Origin: Syntrophaceae bacterium UBA5744
GTDB lineage: Bacteria; Desulfobacterota; Syntrophia; Syntrophales; UBA2192
Direction: 5' to 3'
Assembly (NCBI GenBank): GCA_002419215.1
Contig: DIFQ01000003.1
Span: 1,001-39,280 of the forward strand
Length of the DNA: 38,280 bases
Shown: positions 1-7,338 of the stretch, piece by piece
Numbering within the stretch: the first letter of the stretch is position 1
How the letters are laid out: each line of letters begins with the position of its first letter
The notes under the pieces: generated by a model
What the model saw: the letters and a program-made list of their open reading frames with translations, nothing else
Told to the model about the DNA's origin: nothing
The model's database searches: none
Position numbers and translations under genes: made by a program

Positions 1-2
1 TC

Positions 3-1019
3 GAGGTGATCATGGACACCTCGGCGTCGATGGATGAGGCCTACAAGTGGAATCACTTTGCCTACACGAGCCCGATGCAGACCACGGTGCTCGAGTACGA
101 GCAGCACCTGGTGCGGCTCTTCAACGACACGATTCCGAACATGAAGCTCACGGCGGGTCTGCGGGATTTTGCCGGCAGGCGGATGTTCAGCCGTCCCTTT
201 GACACGAAGCTCTGGTACGGGATGTCCCCGTGGGCGAAGGCGGATCTCGAGAAGTCGATTTACGCGGTGAACACGGGCGGTGTGGAGAGCCCGCTGAATC
301 TGGCCATCGACGCGGCCACGATGGATCTGAAGCCCCTGGCGGGCAAGTCGGCCCTCATCATTTTCAGTGACGGGCTCGAGATGCCGCAGGCGGTGGCTTC
401 GGCGCAGGCGATGAAGGCGGCGATGAAGGACAACATCTGCATCTACGTGGTCCAGGTCGGCCCGGACAAAATCACCACGGACTGGCCGCAGGGTGAAGGC
501 AAGGCGCTGCTCGACAAGGTTGTGAAGGCGGGCGAGTGCGGGGCCCTGGTGAATGCGAAGGACGTCGAGACGGCAGCGGGCATGGCGGCCTTCGTGGAGA
601 AGATCTTCCTCGGACCTCCCCCCCCTCCGCCGCCTGCAGCGGCAGCCCCCGTGGTGGTCCCTCCGGCGGCAGCGCCCGTTGCGGCACCGGAGAAGCTCGA
701 GGCGGTCTACTTTGATTTCGACAAGTACCTCATCAAGGCCGAGGGACGTGAGGCGATCAAGCGCAATGCCGAGTGGCTCCAGAAGAACGCCGGCGCCAAG
801 GTGGTCGTCGAGGGCAACTGCGACGAGCGCGGGACCAACGAGTACAACATGGCCCTGGGCCAGCGCCGTGCGGATGCAGCGGCGAAGTACCTGACGGATC
901 TGGGAATCGGCAAGGATCGCGTGAGCACGGTCAGCTACGGTGAAGAGAAGCCCATCTGCAAGGACGCCAACGAGGCCTGCTGGTCCAAGAACCGAAGGGG
1001 CGACTTTGTCGTGAAGTAA
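3..1019 (+). CDS. VWA-OmpA (Pal-like) envelope protein, 5' truncated by window edge
   Basis: The frame is open at the left edge; the full-length paralogue at 16276-17439 shows that a lipoprotein signal and about 45 residues lie outside the window. What remains starts with E-V-I-M-D-T-S-A-S, the DxSxS metal-ion (MIDAS) motif of a von Willebrand A domain that runs about 200 residues. A proline/alanine linker with a run of seven prolines follows, then a C-terminal OmpA domain (about the last 100 residues) with the Pal-type signature NCDERGTNEYN and an R-R-A helix, the residues that bind diaminopimelate in peptidoglycan. Inferred role: a periplasmic protein that grips peptidoglycan and presents a VWA adhesion module. 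It ends just before a strong terminator, so it closes its transcription unit. An ATG or GTG inside the MIDAS motif should not be taken as the start. Confidence 0.88.
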   Translation, partial: EVIMDTSASMDEAYKWNHFAYTSPMQTTVLEYEQHLVRLFNDTIPNMKLTAGLRDFAGRRMFSRPFDTKLWYGMSPWAKADLEKSIYAVNTGGVESPLNLAIDAATMDLKPLAGKSALIIFSDGLEMPQAVASAQAMKAAMKDNICIYVVQVGPDKITTDWPQGEGKALLDKVVKAGECGALVNAKDVETAAGMAAFVEKIFLGPPPPPPPAAAAPVVVPPAAAPVAAPEKLEAVYFDFDKYLIKAEGREAIKRNAEWLQKNAGAKVVVEGNCDERGTNEYNMALGQRRADAAAKYLTDLGIGKDRVSTVSYGEEKPICKDANEACWSKNRRGDFVVK

Positions 1020-1052
1020 ACAGCGCGGCTGATAAACCTGAAGACAGACAGA

Positions 1053-1084
1053 AGGTCCCGCGCCTGGCGCGGGACCTTTTTTTT
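1053..1084 (+). terminator. Rho-independent terminator after VWA-OmpA gene
   Basis: Perfect 11-bp inverted repeat, GGTCCCGCGCC at 1054-1064 and GGCGCGGGACC at 1066-1076, followed directly by eight T residues. It starts about 35 bases after the stop codon at 1017-1019. Confidence 0.9.
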
Positions 1085-1090
1085 CTTTAC

Positions 1091-1118
1091 TTTACAAGCC
1101 TTTGAAAAGCGATAAAAT
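1091..1118 (+). promoter_or_regulatory. Candidate sigma-70 promoter for the patatin operon
   Basis: TTTACA (1091-1096) and TAAAAT (1113-1118) are separated by 16 bp in an AT-rich patch just after the terminator. Transcription would begin near 1125, leaving a leader of about 165 bases before the TTG start at 1290. The match is good but the leader is long, so a nearer promoter is possible. Confidence 0.42.
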
Positions 1119-1289
1119 AAAAAATCATTGCAACCATGTTACAGGTCAGTTCGAGATCAGCCGTCAGTCATCCAGCGGGGAGCGAATGGGGAAAGATGGA
1201 TGCTGACGGATTCCGGCTCGTCGGGATTGTCCAAGCAATGAAGTAGAGCGGGATCCAGACACGCCGGGGGAAATGAGCAGGGAGGGATC

Positions 1290-2672
1290 TTGAAGCGGAT
1301 TTTTCGTATCGTGCTGGCTGTTGCCATGTCGCTGTCCGCGGCAGGCTGCGCCCACTATCACGTCAACGAACCCCTGAAGGAATATAACCCCGGTTACGGG
1401 TATCGATCGATTCATCACAGGCCGGAACAGACCAATCATCTGAGCATGATGCTCTGCTTCTCCGGCGGAGGCACGCGGGCTGCGGCACTATCCTACGGCG
1501 TGCTCGAGGAGCTGGCCCGGACGGAGGTCATCGTCGACGGGAAGACGAAGAGGCTACTGGACGAAGTGGGCATGATCTCCGGAGTGTCGGGGGGGAGCTT
1601 TCCCGCCGCCTATTACGGCCTGTTCGGGGATCGGATCTTTCGGGATTTCGAGGGGAAGTTCCTGAAAAAAGACATCCAGGGCGACCTGTTCAAGGCCACG
1701 TTCTACAACCCCGTCAACTGGGTGCGGCTCGCGTCGGGCTATTTCGACCGCAGTGACCTGGCGGCCGAATACTACGACGAGAACGTCTTCGAGAAGAAGA
1801 CCTTTGCAGACCTCTCGTCCGTGAGCAGACCGCTCATCATCATCAACGCGACGGACATGACCTACGGGGTACGGATGCAGTTCACTCAGGATTTCTTCGA
1901 CGTGATCTGCTCGGACCTCGCGACATTTCCCGTGGGAAGTGCCTGTGCGGCCTCCTCGGCCGTCCCCGGCGTGTTCTCCGCCATTACCATGCGCAATTAC
2001 GCCGGCACTTGCGGTTACGACGCGCTCGGGGAGTTGCGCAAACGAATGAAAGGCCATGACCACTCGGACCGGGCGAGCTTCATCGCACGGAATGTCCGCC
2101 CCTTCCTCGATTCGAGGAAGAAGCCCTATATCCACCTGGTCGACGGGGGCGTGGCCGACAATCTCGGCCTGCGGGCGGTCCTGGACAAGCTCATCATGCG
2201 GGGAAGCCTGTGGAACACGATCCGGGGCACGAAGCTCGAGGGCATGCACAAACTGGTCTTTCTGATCGTCAATGCCGAGACGGAAGCGGACACGACCTGG
2301 GACACGCAGGATTTCATCCCCAGCGTCGCGGCGATGCTGTCTTCCTACTCGACGATTGCCATCGAACGGTACAATGTCGAGACGATCTCGCTGCTGAAGG
2401 AACAGCTCAAGTCCTGGGCCGACGAGGTCCGCCGGGAACGCTGCAGGGGCGGGGAGATGTCGACGGATCCGGGAGCCTGCGGGGATTTCAGCCATTACAT
2501 CATCGAGGTCAAGTTCGATGAAGTGACGGATGAACGTAAACGGAGCTACTTCAAGAGGCTCCCCACCTCGTTCCGGCTCACCCCCGAAGAGGTGGACAAC
2601 CTGCGCAGCGTGGCGCAGCGGCTCCTTACGGAATCGGCGGAGTATCAGCGGCTGCTGAAGGACTTGAAATGA
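1290..2672 (+). CDS. Patatin-like phospholipase lipoprotein
   Basis: 460 residues. The start is TTG, preceded by GGAGGG; it gives a signal peptide ending in the lipobox S-A-A-G-C (Cys20). Patatin landmarks are all present: a glycine-rich oxyanion loop (SGGGTRAAA, near residue 55), the nucleophile elbow GVSGG with Ser100, and the catalytic Asp in VDGGVADN (Asp285). The family hydrolyses acyl ester bonds of phospholipids with a Ser-Asp dyad. The lipobox places it on the periplasmic face of the inner or outer membrane. It is followed after 40 bases by a Rap1a/Tai-fold protein and then a glycine-zipper lipoprotein, probably co-transcribed. A much-shortened patatin remnant lies at 27597. Substrate is not visible from sequence. 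Confidence 0.88.
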   Translation: MKRIFRIVLAVAMSLSAAGCAHYHVNEPLKEYNPGYGYRSIHHRPEQTNHLSMMLCFSGGGTRAAALSYGVLEELARTEVIVDGKTKRLLDEVGMISGVSGGSFPAAYYGLFGDRIFRDFEGKFLKKDIQGDLFKATFYNPVNWVRLASGYFDRSDLAAEYYDENVFEKKTFADLSSVSRPLIIINATDMTYGVRMQFTQDFFDVICSDLATFPVGSACAASSAVPGVFSAITMRNYAGTCGYDALGELRKRMKGHDHSDRASFIARNVRPFLDSRKKPYIHLVDGGVADNLGLRAVLDKLIMRGSLWNTIRGTKLEGMHKLVFLIVNAETEADTTWDTQDFIPSVAAMLSSYSTIAIERYNVETISLLKEQLKSWADEVRRERCRGGEMSTDPGACGDFSHYIIEVKFDEVTDERKRSYFKRLPTSFRLTPEEVDNLRSVAQRLLTESAEYQRLLKDLK

Positions 2673-2712
2673 GAGGGATAGGGCACTACAATTTCCGCAC
2701 AGGAGGTGAACC

Positions 2713-3084
2713 ATGAAGACCGTTGCCGTTGTTTTTCTGATTGTTCTTTTTGCGGCGCCCGTTCTTGCCGACGTGGCGGACGATTACAAGGTTCGCAACG
2801 CGGGGGATCTCGTGGCGCTGTGCAGTCGTGATCCGTCGGCCGAGGACTACGCGGCCGCGCAGAACTTCTGTCACGGTTTCACCGTAGGCGCTTACGCCTA
2901 CTACCGAAGCGTCGCCACGGCGGATCCCGATGTAAAGATTGTCTGCTTCAACGAACCGTACCCGGAACGCAGGAAGGTGATCGCCGATTTCGTGGTCTGG
3001 AGCAAGGCCAACCCGTCGTTCATGAAGGATTCGGCGGTGGACACATTGTTCCGGTTCCTGGCCGGGACATACCCCTGCAAGTGA
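2713..3084 (+). CDS. Secreted Rap1a/Tai-family protein
   Basis: 123 residues with a cleavable signal peptide (hydrophobic to about residue 19, then A-D). The mature part has the Rap1a/Tai pattern: a D-L-V-A-L-C start, N-F-C-H-G-F in the middle, V-C-F-N-E-P, and a C-terminal helix ending T-Y-P-C. The paired cysteines suggest a disulfide-held helical fold in the periplasm. Rap1a of Serratia is the immunity protein to a type VI-secreted amidase; many homologues stand alone with unknown roles, and no amidase or T6SS gene is visible here. The start follows a strong AGGAGGTG site at 2701-2708. The patatin gene lies 40 bases upstream and a glycine-zipper gene 25 bases downstream. Confidence 0.72.
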   Translation: MKTVAVVFLIVLFAAPVLADVADDYKVRNAGDLVALCSRDPSAEDYAAAQNFCHGFTVGAYAYYRSVATADPDVKIVCFNEPYPERRKVIADFVVWSKANPSFMKDSAVDTLFRFLAGTYPCK

Positions 3085-3109
3085 TCACGAAAAGAAAGGA
3101 GCTCAAGAG

Positions 3110-3394
3110 ATGAAAATCATGAAAATCACAGCCCTGCTCACGATATCGATATTCCTTGTGGCCGGATGTGCCGGCCTTTCGGACACGCAACAGCGCACCG
3201 GGACGGGCGCAGCGGCAGGAGCCGCCGCGGGCGCCGCCATAGGGTCATTTTACGGCAGTGCAGGGGCCGGGGCGGCTATCGGCGCGGCCGTCGGAGGAGC
3301 CGGAGGGTATGTCTACGACCAGCACATCAAGAGCAAGGACAAATCCTACCAGAGCGGCTACCAGGCCGGAAAACAGGGCAGCACGGCAAAGTAG
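3110..3394 (+). CDS. Glycine-zipper small lipoprotein
   Basis: 94 residues. The N-terminal signal ends in the lipobox V-A-G-C (Cys20). Residues about 31-67 are almost entirely Gly/Ala in GxxxG spacing, the glycine-zipper pattern of small envelope lipoproteins that insert into or pack against membrane. A charged Lys/Gln/Ser tail follows. RBS AAAGGAG sits about 9 bases before the ATG. It is probably the last gene of the patatin operon. No enzymatic function is suggested. Small glycine-zipper proteins are often linked to envelope stress, but nothing here proves it. Confidence 0.8.
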   Translation: MKIMKITALLTISIFLVAGCAGLSDTQQRTGTGAAAGAAAGAAIGSFYGSAGAGAAIGAAVGGAGGYVYDQHIKSKDKSYQSGYQAGKQGSTAK

Positions 3395-3455
3395 CTTGAC
3401 CCGTACAGTATAGAGAACGTTTTTCACGTCCCTGCGTGGGAACCCTCTGAATCGA

Positions 3456-3499
3456 AACCCCGGGCACACCGCGGAGTCTTTGAAGCAGTGCCCGGGGTT
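3456..3499 (+). terminator. Possible terminator hairpin
   Basis: An 11-bp perfect inverted repeat (AACCCCGGGCA at 3456-3466, TGCCCGGGGTT at 3489-3499) with a 22-base loop lies 60 bases after the glycine-zipper gene. There is no real T tract after it, so it may be a weak or Rho-assisted terminator, or only a transcript-end hairpin. It sits just upstream of the next promoter. Confidence 0.4.
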
Positions 3500-3522
3500 G
3501 TCGATTTCATGGCAGATTTGCC

Positions 3523-3551
3523 TTTACCCCTGAATTAAATAGCAATATAAT
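3523..3551 (+). promoter_or_regulatory. Strong sigma-70 promoter for the DUF3141-NDH2-Pta operon
   Basis: TTTACC (3523-3528), a 17-bp spacer, and a perfect TATAAT (3546-3551). Transcription would start near 3558, giving a leader of about 62 bases to the ATG at 3620. It is the best consensus match noticed by eye in the window. Confidence 0.72.
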
Positions 3552-3619
3552 TGCGCGCATTTGTTGGCGATTGACGATTCCTTCCCATCCTAACCTTTCA
3601 TCGATTCAGGGAGTCAGCC

Positions 3620-5926
3620 ATGGAAAACCAGCAGAATCAGGCACCGAACCTTTTCGATGTCATGGGAAAGATCGGCCGCCTCTACACGGCTCGCGTGCTC
3701 GAAGCCCAGAAGAACTTCCTGGGGCACTTGCAGCAAGCCGCCGTCGATCCGAAACTATCCACGGGGGTACCATCCGAGAATCCCTGGCAGGCCTGGTCCT
3801 CCTATGTGACCGACGCAGCACAGCGCTCGGTGCTGTTCTGGGACATCCTGCGCGAGCGGGGCAACATCTACCTCGAGCAGGTCAAGGAGGGCAACCCGCC
3901 GCTACTGGCCTTCAAGTGGGAGATCGTCTCCGACGGCAGGACGTTCGAGCGCCCCGTCAACTACGCCCTGGCCCGGATCATCCCGCCCGACGGCGTGAAA
4001 CTGGATGAGACGAAGCGGCCCTTCATCATCGTCGATCCCCGTGCCGGTCAGGGGCCGGGCATCGGGGGATTCAAGCACCAGTCGGAGGTCGGCGTTGCCC
4101 TTCGGTTCGGGCACCCTGTCTATTGCCTGATCTTCTTCACGGAGCCGGAGCCCGGGCAGACGATCCTCGACATCACCGCCGCCGAGGTGCAGTTCCTGGA
4201 GACTGTCGTGAAGAGGCACCCGAAGAGCCCCAAACCGACGATCTATGGGAATTGCCAGGGAGGCTGGGCCTCCATGATGATCGCGGCCGCCGACCCGGAC
4301 AAGGCGGGCCCCATCGTGATCAACGGGACGCCCATGTCGTACTGGAGCGGCAGCTGGAGCGGGGGGGAAGATGAAAACCCGATGCGCTACAGCGGGGGGC
4401 TCCTGGGGGGATCCTGGATGTCGCTGCTGGCCAGCGATCTCGGCAACGGCAAGTTCGACGGGGCTTACCTGGTCCAGAACTTCGAGAACCTCAACCCGGG
4501 GAACACCAACTGGAACAAGTATTACAACGTCTGGAAGCACATCGACACCGAGCGCGAGCGCTTCCTGGAGTTCGAGAAGTGGTGGGGCGCTTTTATCCTG
4601 ATGAACGAGGAGGAAATCCGCTGGATCGTGGACAACCTCTTCATCGGAAACAAGCTGGCCCGGGGAGAGGTGAAGGCGGCCCCCGGCACCTACCTGGACC
4701 TCAAGGCGATCCGATCGCCCATCGTCATCTTCTCCTCGAAGGGTGACAACATCACGCCGCCCCAGCAGGCCATCAACTGGGTTGCCGACGTCTACTCGAG
4801 CACGGCCGAGATCAAGGCCAAGGGCCAGGTGATCGTGGGGCTTCTGCAGGAGGACGTGGGGCACCTGGGCATCTTCGTTTCGGGCAAGGTGGCCCAGAAG
4901 GAGCACACGGAAATCATCGAGGCCCTCGATTACATCGAGAGGCTCAGGCCGGGCCTGTACGTCATGGAACTCGAAGTGACCTCGGGTGAGGGCAAGGACC
5001 GATACCTTTCCACCTTCCGGGAAGTGCAGATGGAGGACATGCGCAAGTTCAACCGGCTGGAGCGCAGGGACGAGAAGGCTTTCGAGGTCGTCGCTGAGGT
5101 TTCGGCGATAAACGAGAAATCCTACGCCCTTTTCGGCAGGCCCATGGTCAAGAGGATGGTCAACGAGACGATGGCCCAGCTGGGCCGCACGTTTCACCCC
5201 CTGCGGGTACAGCACTGGGCCGTCAGCGATCTGAACCCGATGATGTGGCCCCTTTCAGCCATGGCCCCGGCCGTCAAGGCGGCGCGCAAGCCCGTCGGGG
5301 AGGAAAACCCCTTCCGCAAGATCGAGGAGACGGGCTCCGAGTGGATCGCGGCCTCGTGGAACCTCTACCGGGACCTGCGGGATGCCACGAGCGAGTCGGC
5401 CTTCTTCCAGATCTACGGCTCCCTGATCGCACTGGGGGCCGCGGGGGACGTCAAGCCCGGACAACCGGTCGAGAAACGTCCGGACTCCCGGGAACTGCCC
5501 TTCGTGAAGGAGGCACTGGCCGCCATCGAGAAGGGAGGCTACCCGGAGGCGCTCGCGCGGATCGGAGCGCTGGTGGGCCAGTATGCCGGGCCCATCCCCC
5601 TGGACCGATTGGCCCTGACCGACGAGATCATCCGGGCGGACAAGGTCCTCTCGAAGATTTCAGCGGATGAGGGGCGGCGCCTTCGCTCCGAGGCCGGGGT
5701 CATGGTGCTCATGGAACCCCGGCGCACCCTGAACGCGCTGCCCGCCCTGCTTTCCAGGAAAGAAGACCGGGAGCGCATTCTGCAGTTCCTGGAGTCGTGC
5801 ATGTCGATGGAAGGCATCACCAGGGAGCAGCGCGACATGCTCGACCGGATCACCACCCTGCTCTCCGAAAAGAAGGCGGGGGCCCGCGCGGGGATTTCAA
5901 CAAAAAAGAAAGTACAGAAGAAATAA
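3620..5926 (+). CDS. DUF3141 alpha/beta-hydrolase (PHA-synthase-like), copy 1
   Basis: 768 residues. It belongs to the DUF3141 family, distant relatives of poly(3-hydroxyalkanoate) synthases. The nucleophile elbow is G-N-C-Q-G-G with Cys212, as in PHA synthases rather than the Ser of lipases. Asp376 in SSKGDNITPP and His415 in EDVGHLGIF complete a plausible Cys-Asp-His triad. The last 270 residues form a charged helical extension that PHA synthases lack. There is no signal peptide, so it is cytoplasmic. It heads an operon with a type II NADH dehydrogenase (24-base gap) and a MaoC-Pta fusion; in rhizobia a similar gene sits with pta, ackA and fabI (recollection). Actual substrate is unknown. 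A close paralogue of equal layout is at 35040-37337. Confidence 0.85.
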   Translation: MENQQNQAPNLFDVMGKIGRLYTARVLEAQKNFLGHLQQAAVDPKLSTGVPSENPWQAWSSYVTDAAQRSVLFWDILRERGNIYLEQVKEGNPPLLAFKWEIVSDGRTFERPVNYALARIIPPDGVKLDETKRPFIIVDPRAGQGPGIGGFKHQSEVGVALRFGHPVYCLIFFTEPEPGQTILDITAAEVQFLETVVKRHPKSPKPTIYGNCQGGWASMMIAAADPDKAGPIVINGTPMSYWSGSWSGGEDENPMRYSGGLLGGSWMSLLASDLGNGKFDGAYLVQNFENLNPGNTNWNKYYNVWKHIDTERERFLEFEKWWGAFILMNEEEIRWIVDNLFIGNKLARGEVKAAPGTYLDLKAIRSPIVIFSSKGDNITPPQQAINWVADVYSSTAEIKAKGQVIVGLLQEDVGHLGIFVSGKVAQKEHTEIIEALDYIERLRPGLYVMELEVTSGEGKDRYLSTFREVQMEDMRKFNRLERRDEKAFEVVAEVSAINEKSYALFGRPMVKRMVNETMAQLGRTFHPLRVQHWAVSDLNPMMWPLSAMAPAVKAARKPVGEENPFRKIEETGSEWIAASWNLYRDLRDATSESAFFQIYGSLIALGAAGDVKPGQPVEKRPDSRELPFVKEALAAIEKGGYPEALARIGALVGQYAGPIPLDRLALTDEIIRADKVLSKISADEGRRLRSEAGVMVLMEPRRTLNALPALLSRKEDRERILQFLESCMSMEGITREQRDMLDRITTLLSEKKAGARAGISTKKKVQKK

Positions 5927-5950
5927 ACGAGACAGGGGCGCCGATCGGGA

Positions 5951-7336
5951 ATGGGAAAACCGGCACCGCAGAACAGTCCCCATCACGTCGTCATCATTGG
6001 AGGGGGGTTCGGGGGACTTTATGCCGCAAGGGCCCTGAGCAAGGCCCCCGTGCGCGTCACTCTCGTGGACAGGCGGAATTTCCATCTCTTCCAGCCGCTT
6101 CTCTACCAGGTGGCCACGGGCATCCTCGGCCCCGGCGAGATCACCGCGCCGCTTCGCCACATCCTGCGAAAACAGAAAAACGTCACCGTCCTGCTCGGGG
6201 AGGTCGTCGACGTCGACCCGGCAGCCCGCCGCATCATCCTGGCCGACGGGATTCTCGAATACGACACGCTCATCGTGGCCGCGGGGATGAAGAACCACTA
6301 TTACGGCCATGATGACTGGGAGCAGGCGGCGCCTGGTCTCAAGAGCATCGAGGACAGCGGCTGGATCCGCCAGAAAATCTTCTTTGCCTTCGAGGTGGCC
6401 GAGCGGGAGCCGGACCCGGAAAAGCGCAAGGCCTGGCTCACCTTCGTCGTTGTGGGTAGCGGCCCCACGGGGGTGGAACTGACGGGGATGCTCGCCGAGA
6501 TCGCGAAGGACACGCTCAAAGAAAACTTCCGATCCTTCCGACCGGAGGACTCGGAGATCCTGATCATCGATGCGGCGGATCGCATCCTGCCGTCCTTTCC
6601 GTCGGAGCTGTCCGGCAAGGCGAAAAAATCCCTGGAAGAGCTGGGCGTCAGGGTCCGCACCGGCATGAAGGTGACGGCCATCGACGAGACGGGGCTTACC
6701 CTGTTGGGCCCGGAGGGAGAGGAACGCATTTCGTCCCGCACGGTCCTCTGGGCGGCCGGCGTGAGCGGGTCCCCCCTGGGGGCCAGGCTAACGGAAAAGA
6801 CCGGCGTAACACTCGACCGGATGGGCCGTATCCCCGTCGGCCCCGATCTCACCGTGCCGGGCCACCCCGAGATCTTCGTCATCGGCGATCTCGCCCACAT
6901 ACCCGGAAAGGGCGGGAACCCGCTGCCGGGGCTTGCCCCCGTTGCCACGCAGGGAGGGCGATACGCCGCCCGCGTCATCTCGAATCGCCTGAGGGGGGAG
7001 GGGGCGCCAGCCCCGTTTTCCTACTTCGACAAGGGCACCATGGCCGTCATCGGAAGGCACGCCGCCGTTGCCGACATCGGCCCCTTTCACTTCGGGGGCA
7101 TTGTCGCCTGGCTCATGTGGCTCTTTATCCACCTGATGCTGCTCGTCAATTTCGAGAGCCGCCTCGTCGTTTTCATCCGCTGGGCCTTTTCCTACTTCAC
7201 CTACAGCCGCGGCTCGAGGGTACTGCTTGCCCTCGGGACCATGCAGCTGCCCGTTACGGGCGCCGCATCGTGCGAGCCGCAGCCCGGGAACGGGCGGGAA
7301 AAAAGCAAACACGCAATGCGCACCGAGGAGAAATAG
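5951..7336 (+). CDS. ndh: Type II NADH dehydrogenase (NDH-2), FAD-dependent
   Basis: 461 residues. It has two dinucleotide-binding folds: FAD motif GGGFGG at residues 17-22 near the N-terminus, and NAD(P)H motif V-G-S-G-P-T-G about residue 170. The second FAD contact V-I-G-D-L-A-H lies near residue 315. A hydrophobic C-terminal stretch (about 380-415, rich in Trp/Leu/Phe) is the membrane-anchoring region typical of NDH-2. The family passes electrons from NADH to quinone without pumping protons. The last 35 residues are polar and variable. It is the middle gene of the DUF3141 operon, with a 24-base gap upstream and only two bases to the next ATG, which suggests its product balances NADH made by the neighbouring acyl-CoA chemistry (inference). 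Confidence 0.85.
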   Translation: MGKPAPQNSPHHVVIIGGGFGGLYAARALSKAPVRVTLVDRRNFHLFQPLLYQVATGILGPGEITAPLRHILRKQKNVTVLLGEVVDVDPAARRIILADGILEYDTLIVAAGMKNHYYGHDDWEQAAPGLKSIEDSGWIRQKIFFAFEVAEREPDPEKRKAWLTFVVVGSGPTGVELTGMLAEIAKDTLKENFRSFRPEDSEILIIDAADRILPSFPSELSGKAKKSLEELGVRVRTGMKVTAIDETGLTLLGPEGEERISSRTVLWAAGVSGSPLGARLTEKTGVTLDRMGRIPVGPDLTVPGHPEIFVIGDLAHIPGKGGNPLPGLAPVATQGGRYAARVISNRLRGEGAPAPFSYFDKGTMAVIGRHAAVADIGPFHFGGIVAWLMWLFIHLMLLVNFESRLVVFIRWAFSYFTYSRGSRVLLALGTMQLPVTGAASCEPQPGNGREKSKHAMRTEEK

Positions 7337-7338
7337 AC

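Noticed and set aside
7117..7338. Extended N-terminus for the MaoC-Pta protein
   Set aside because: It would overlap ndh, adds Arg-rich text with no homology, and a good RBS sits before the ATG at 7339.
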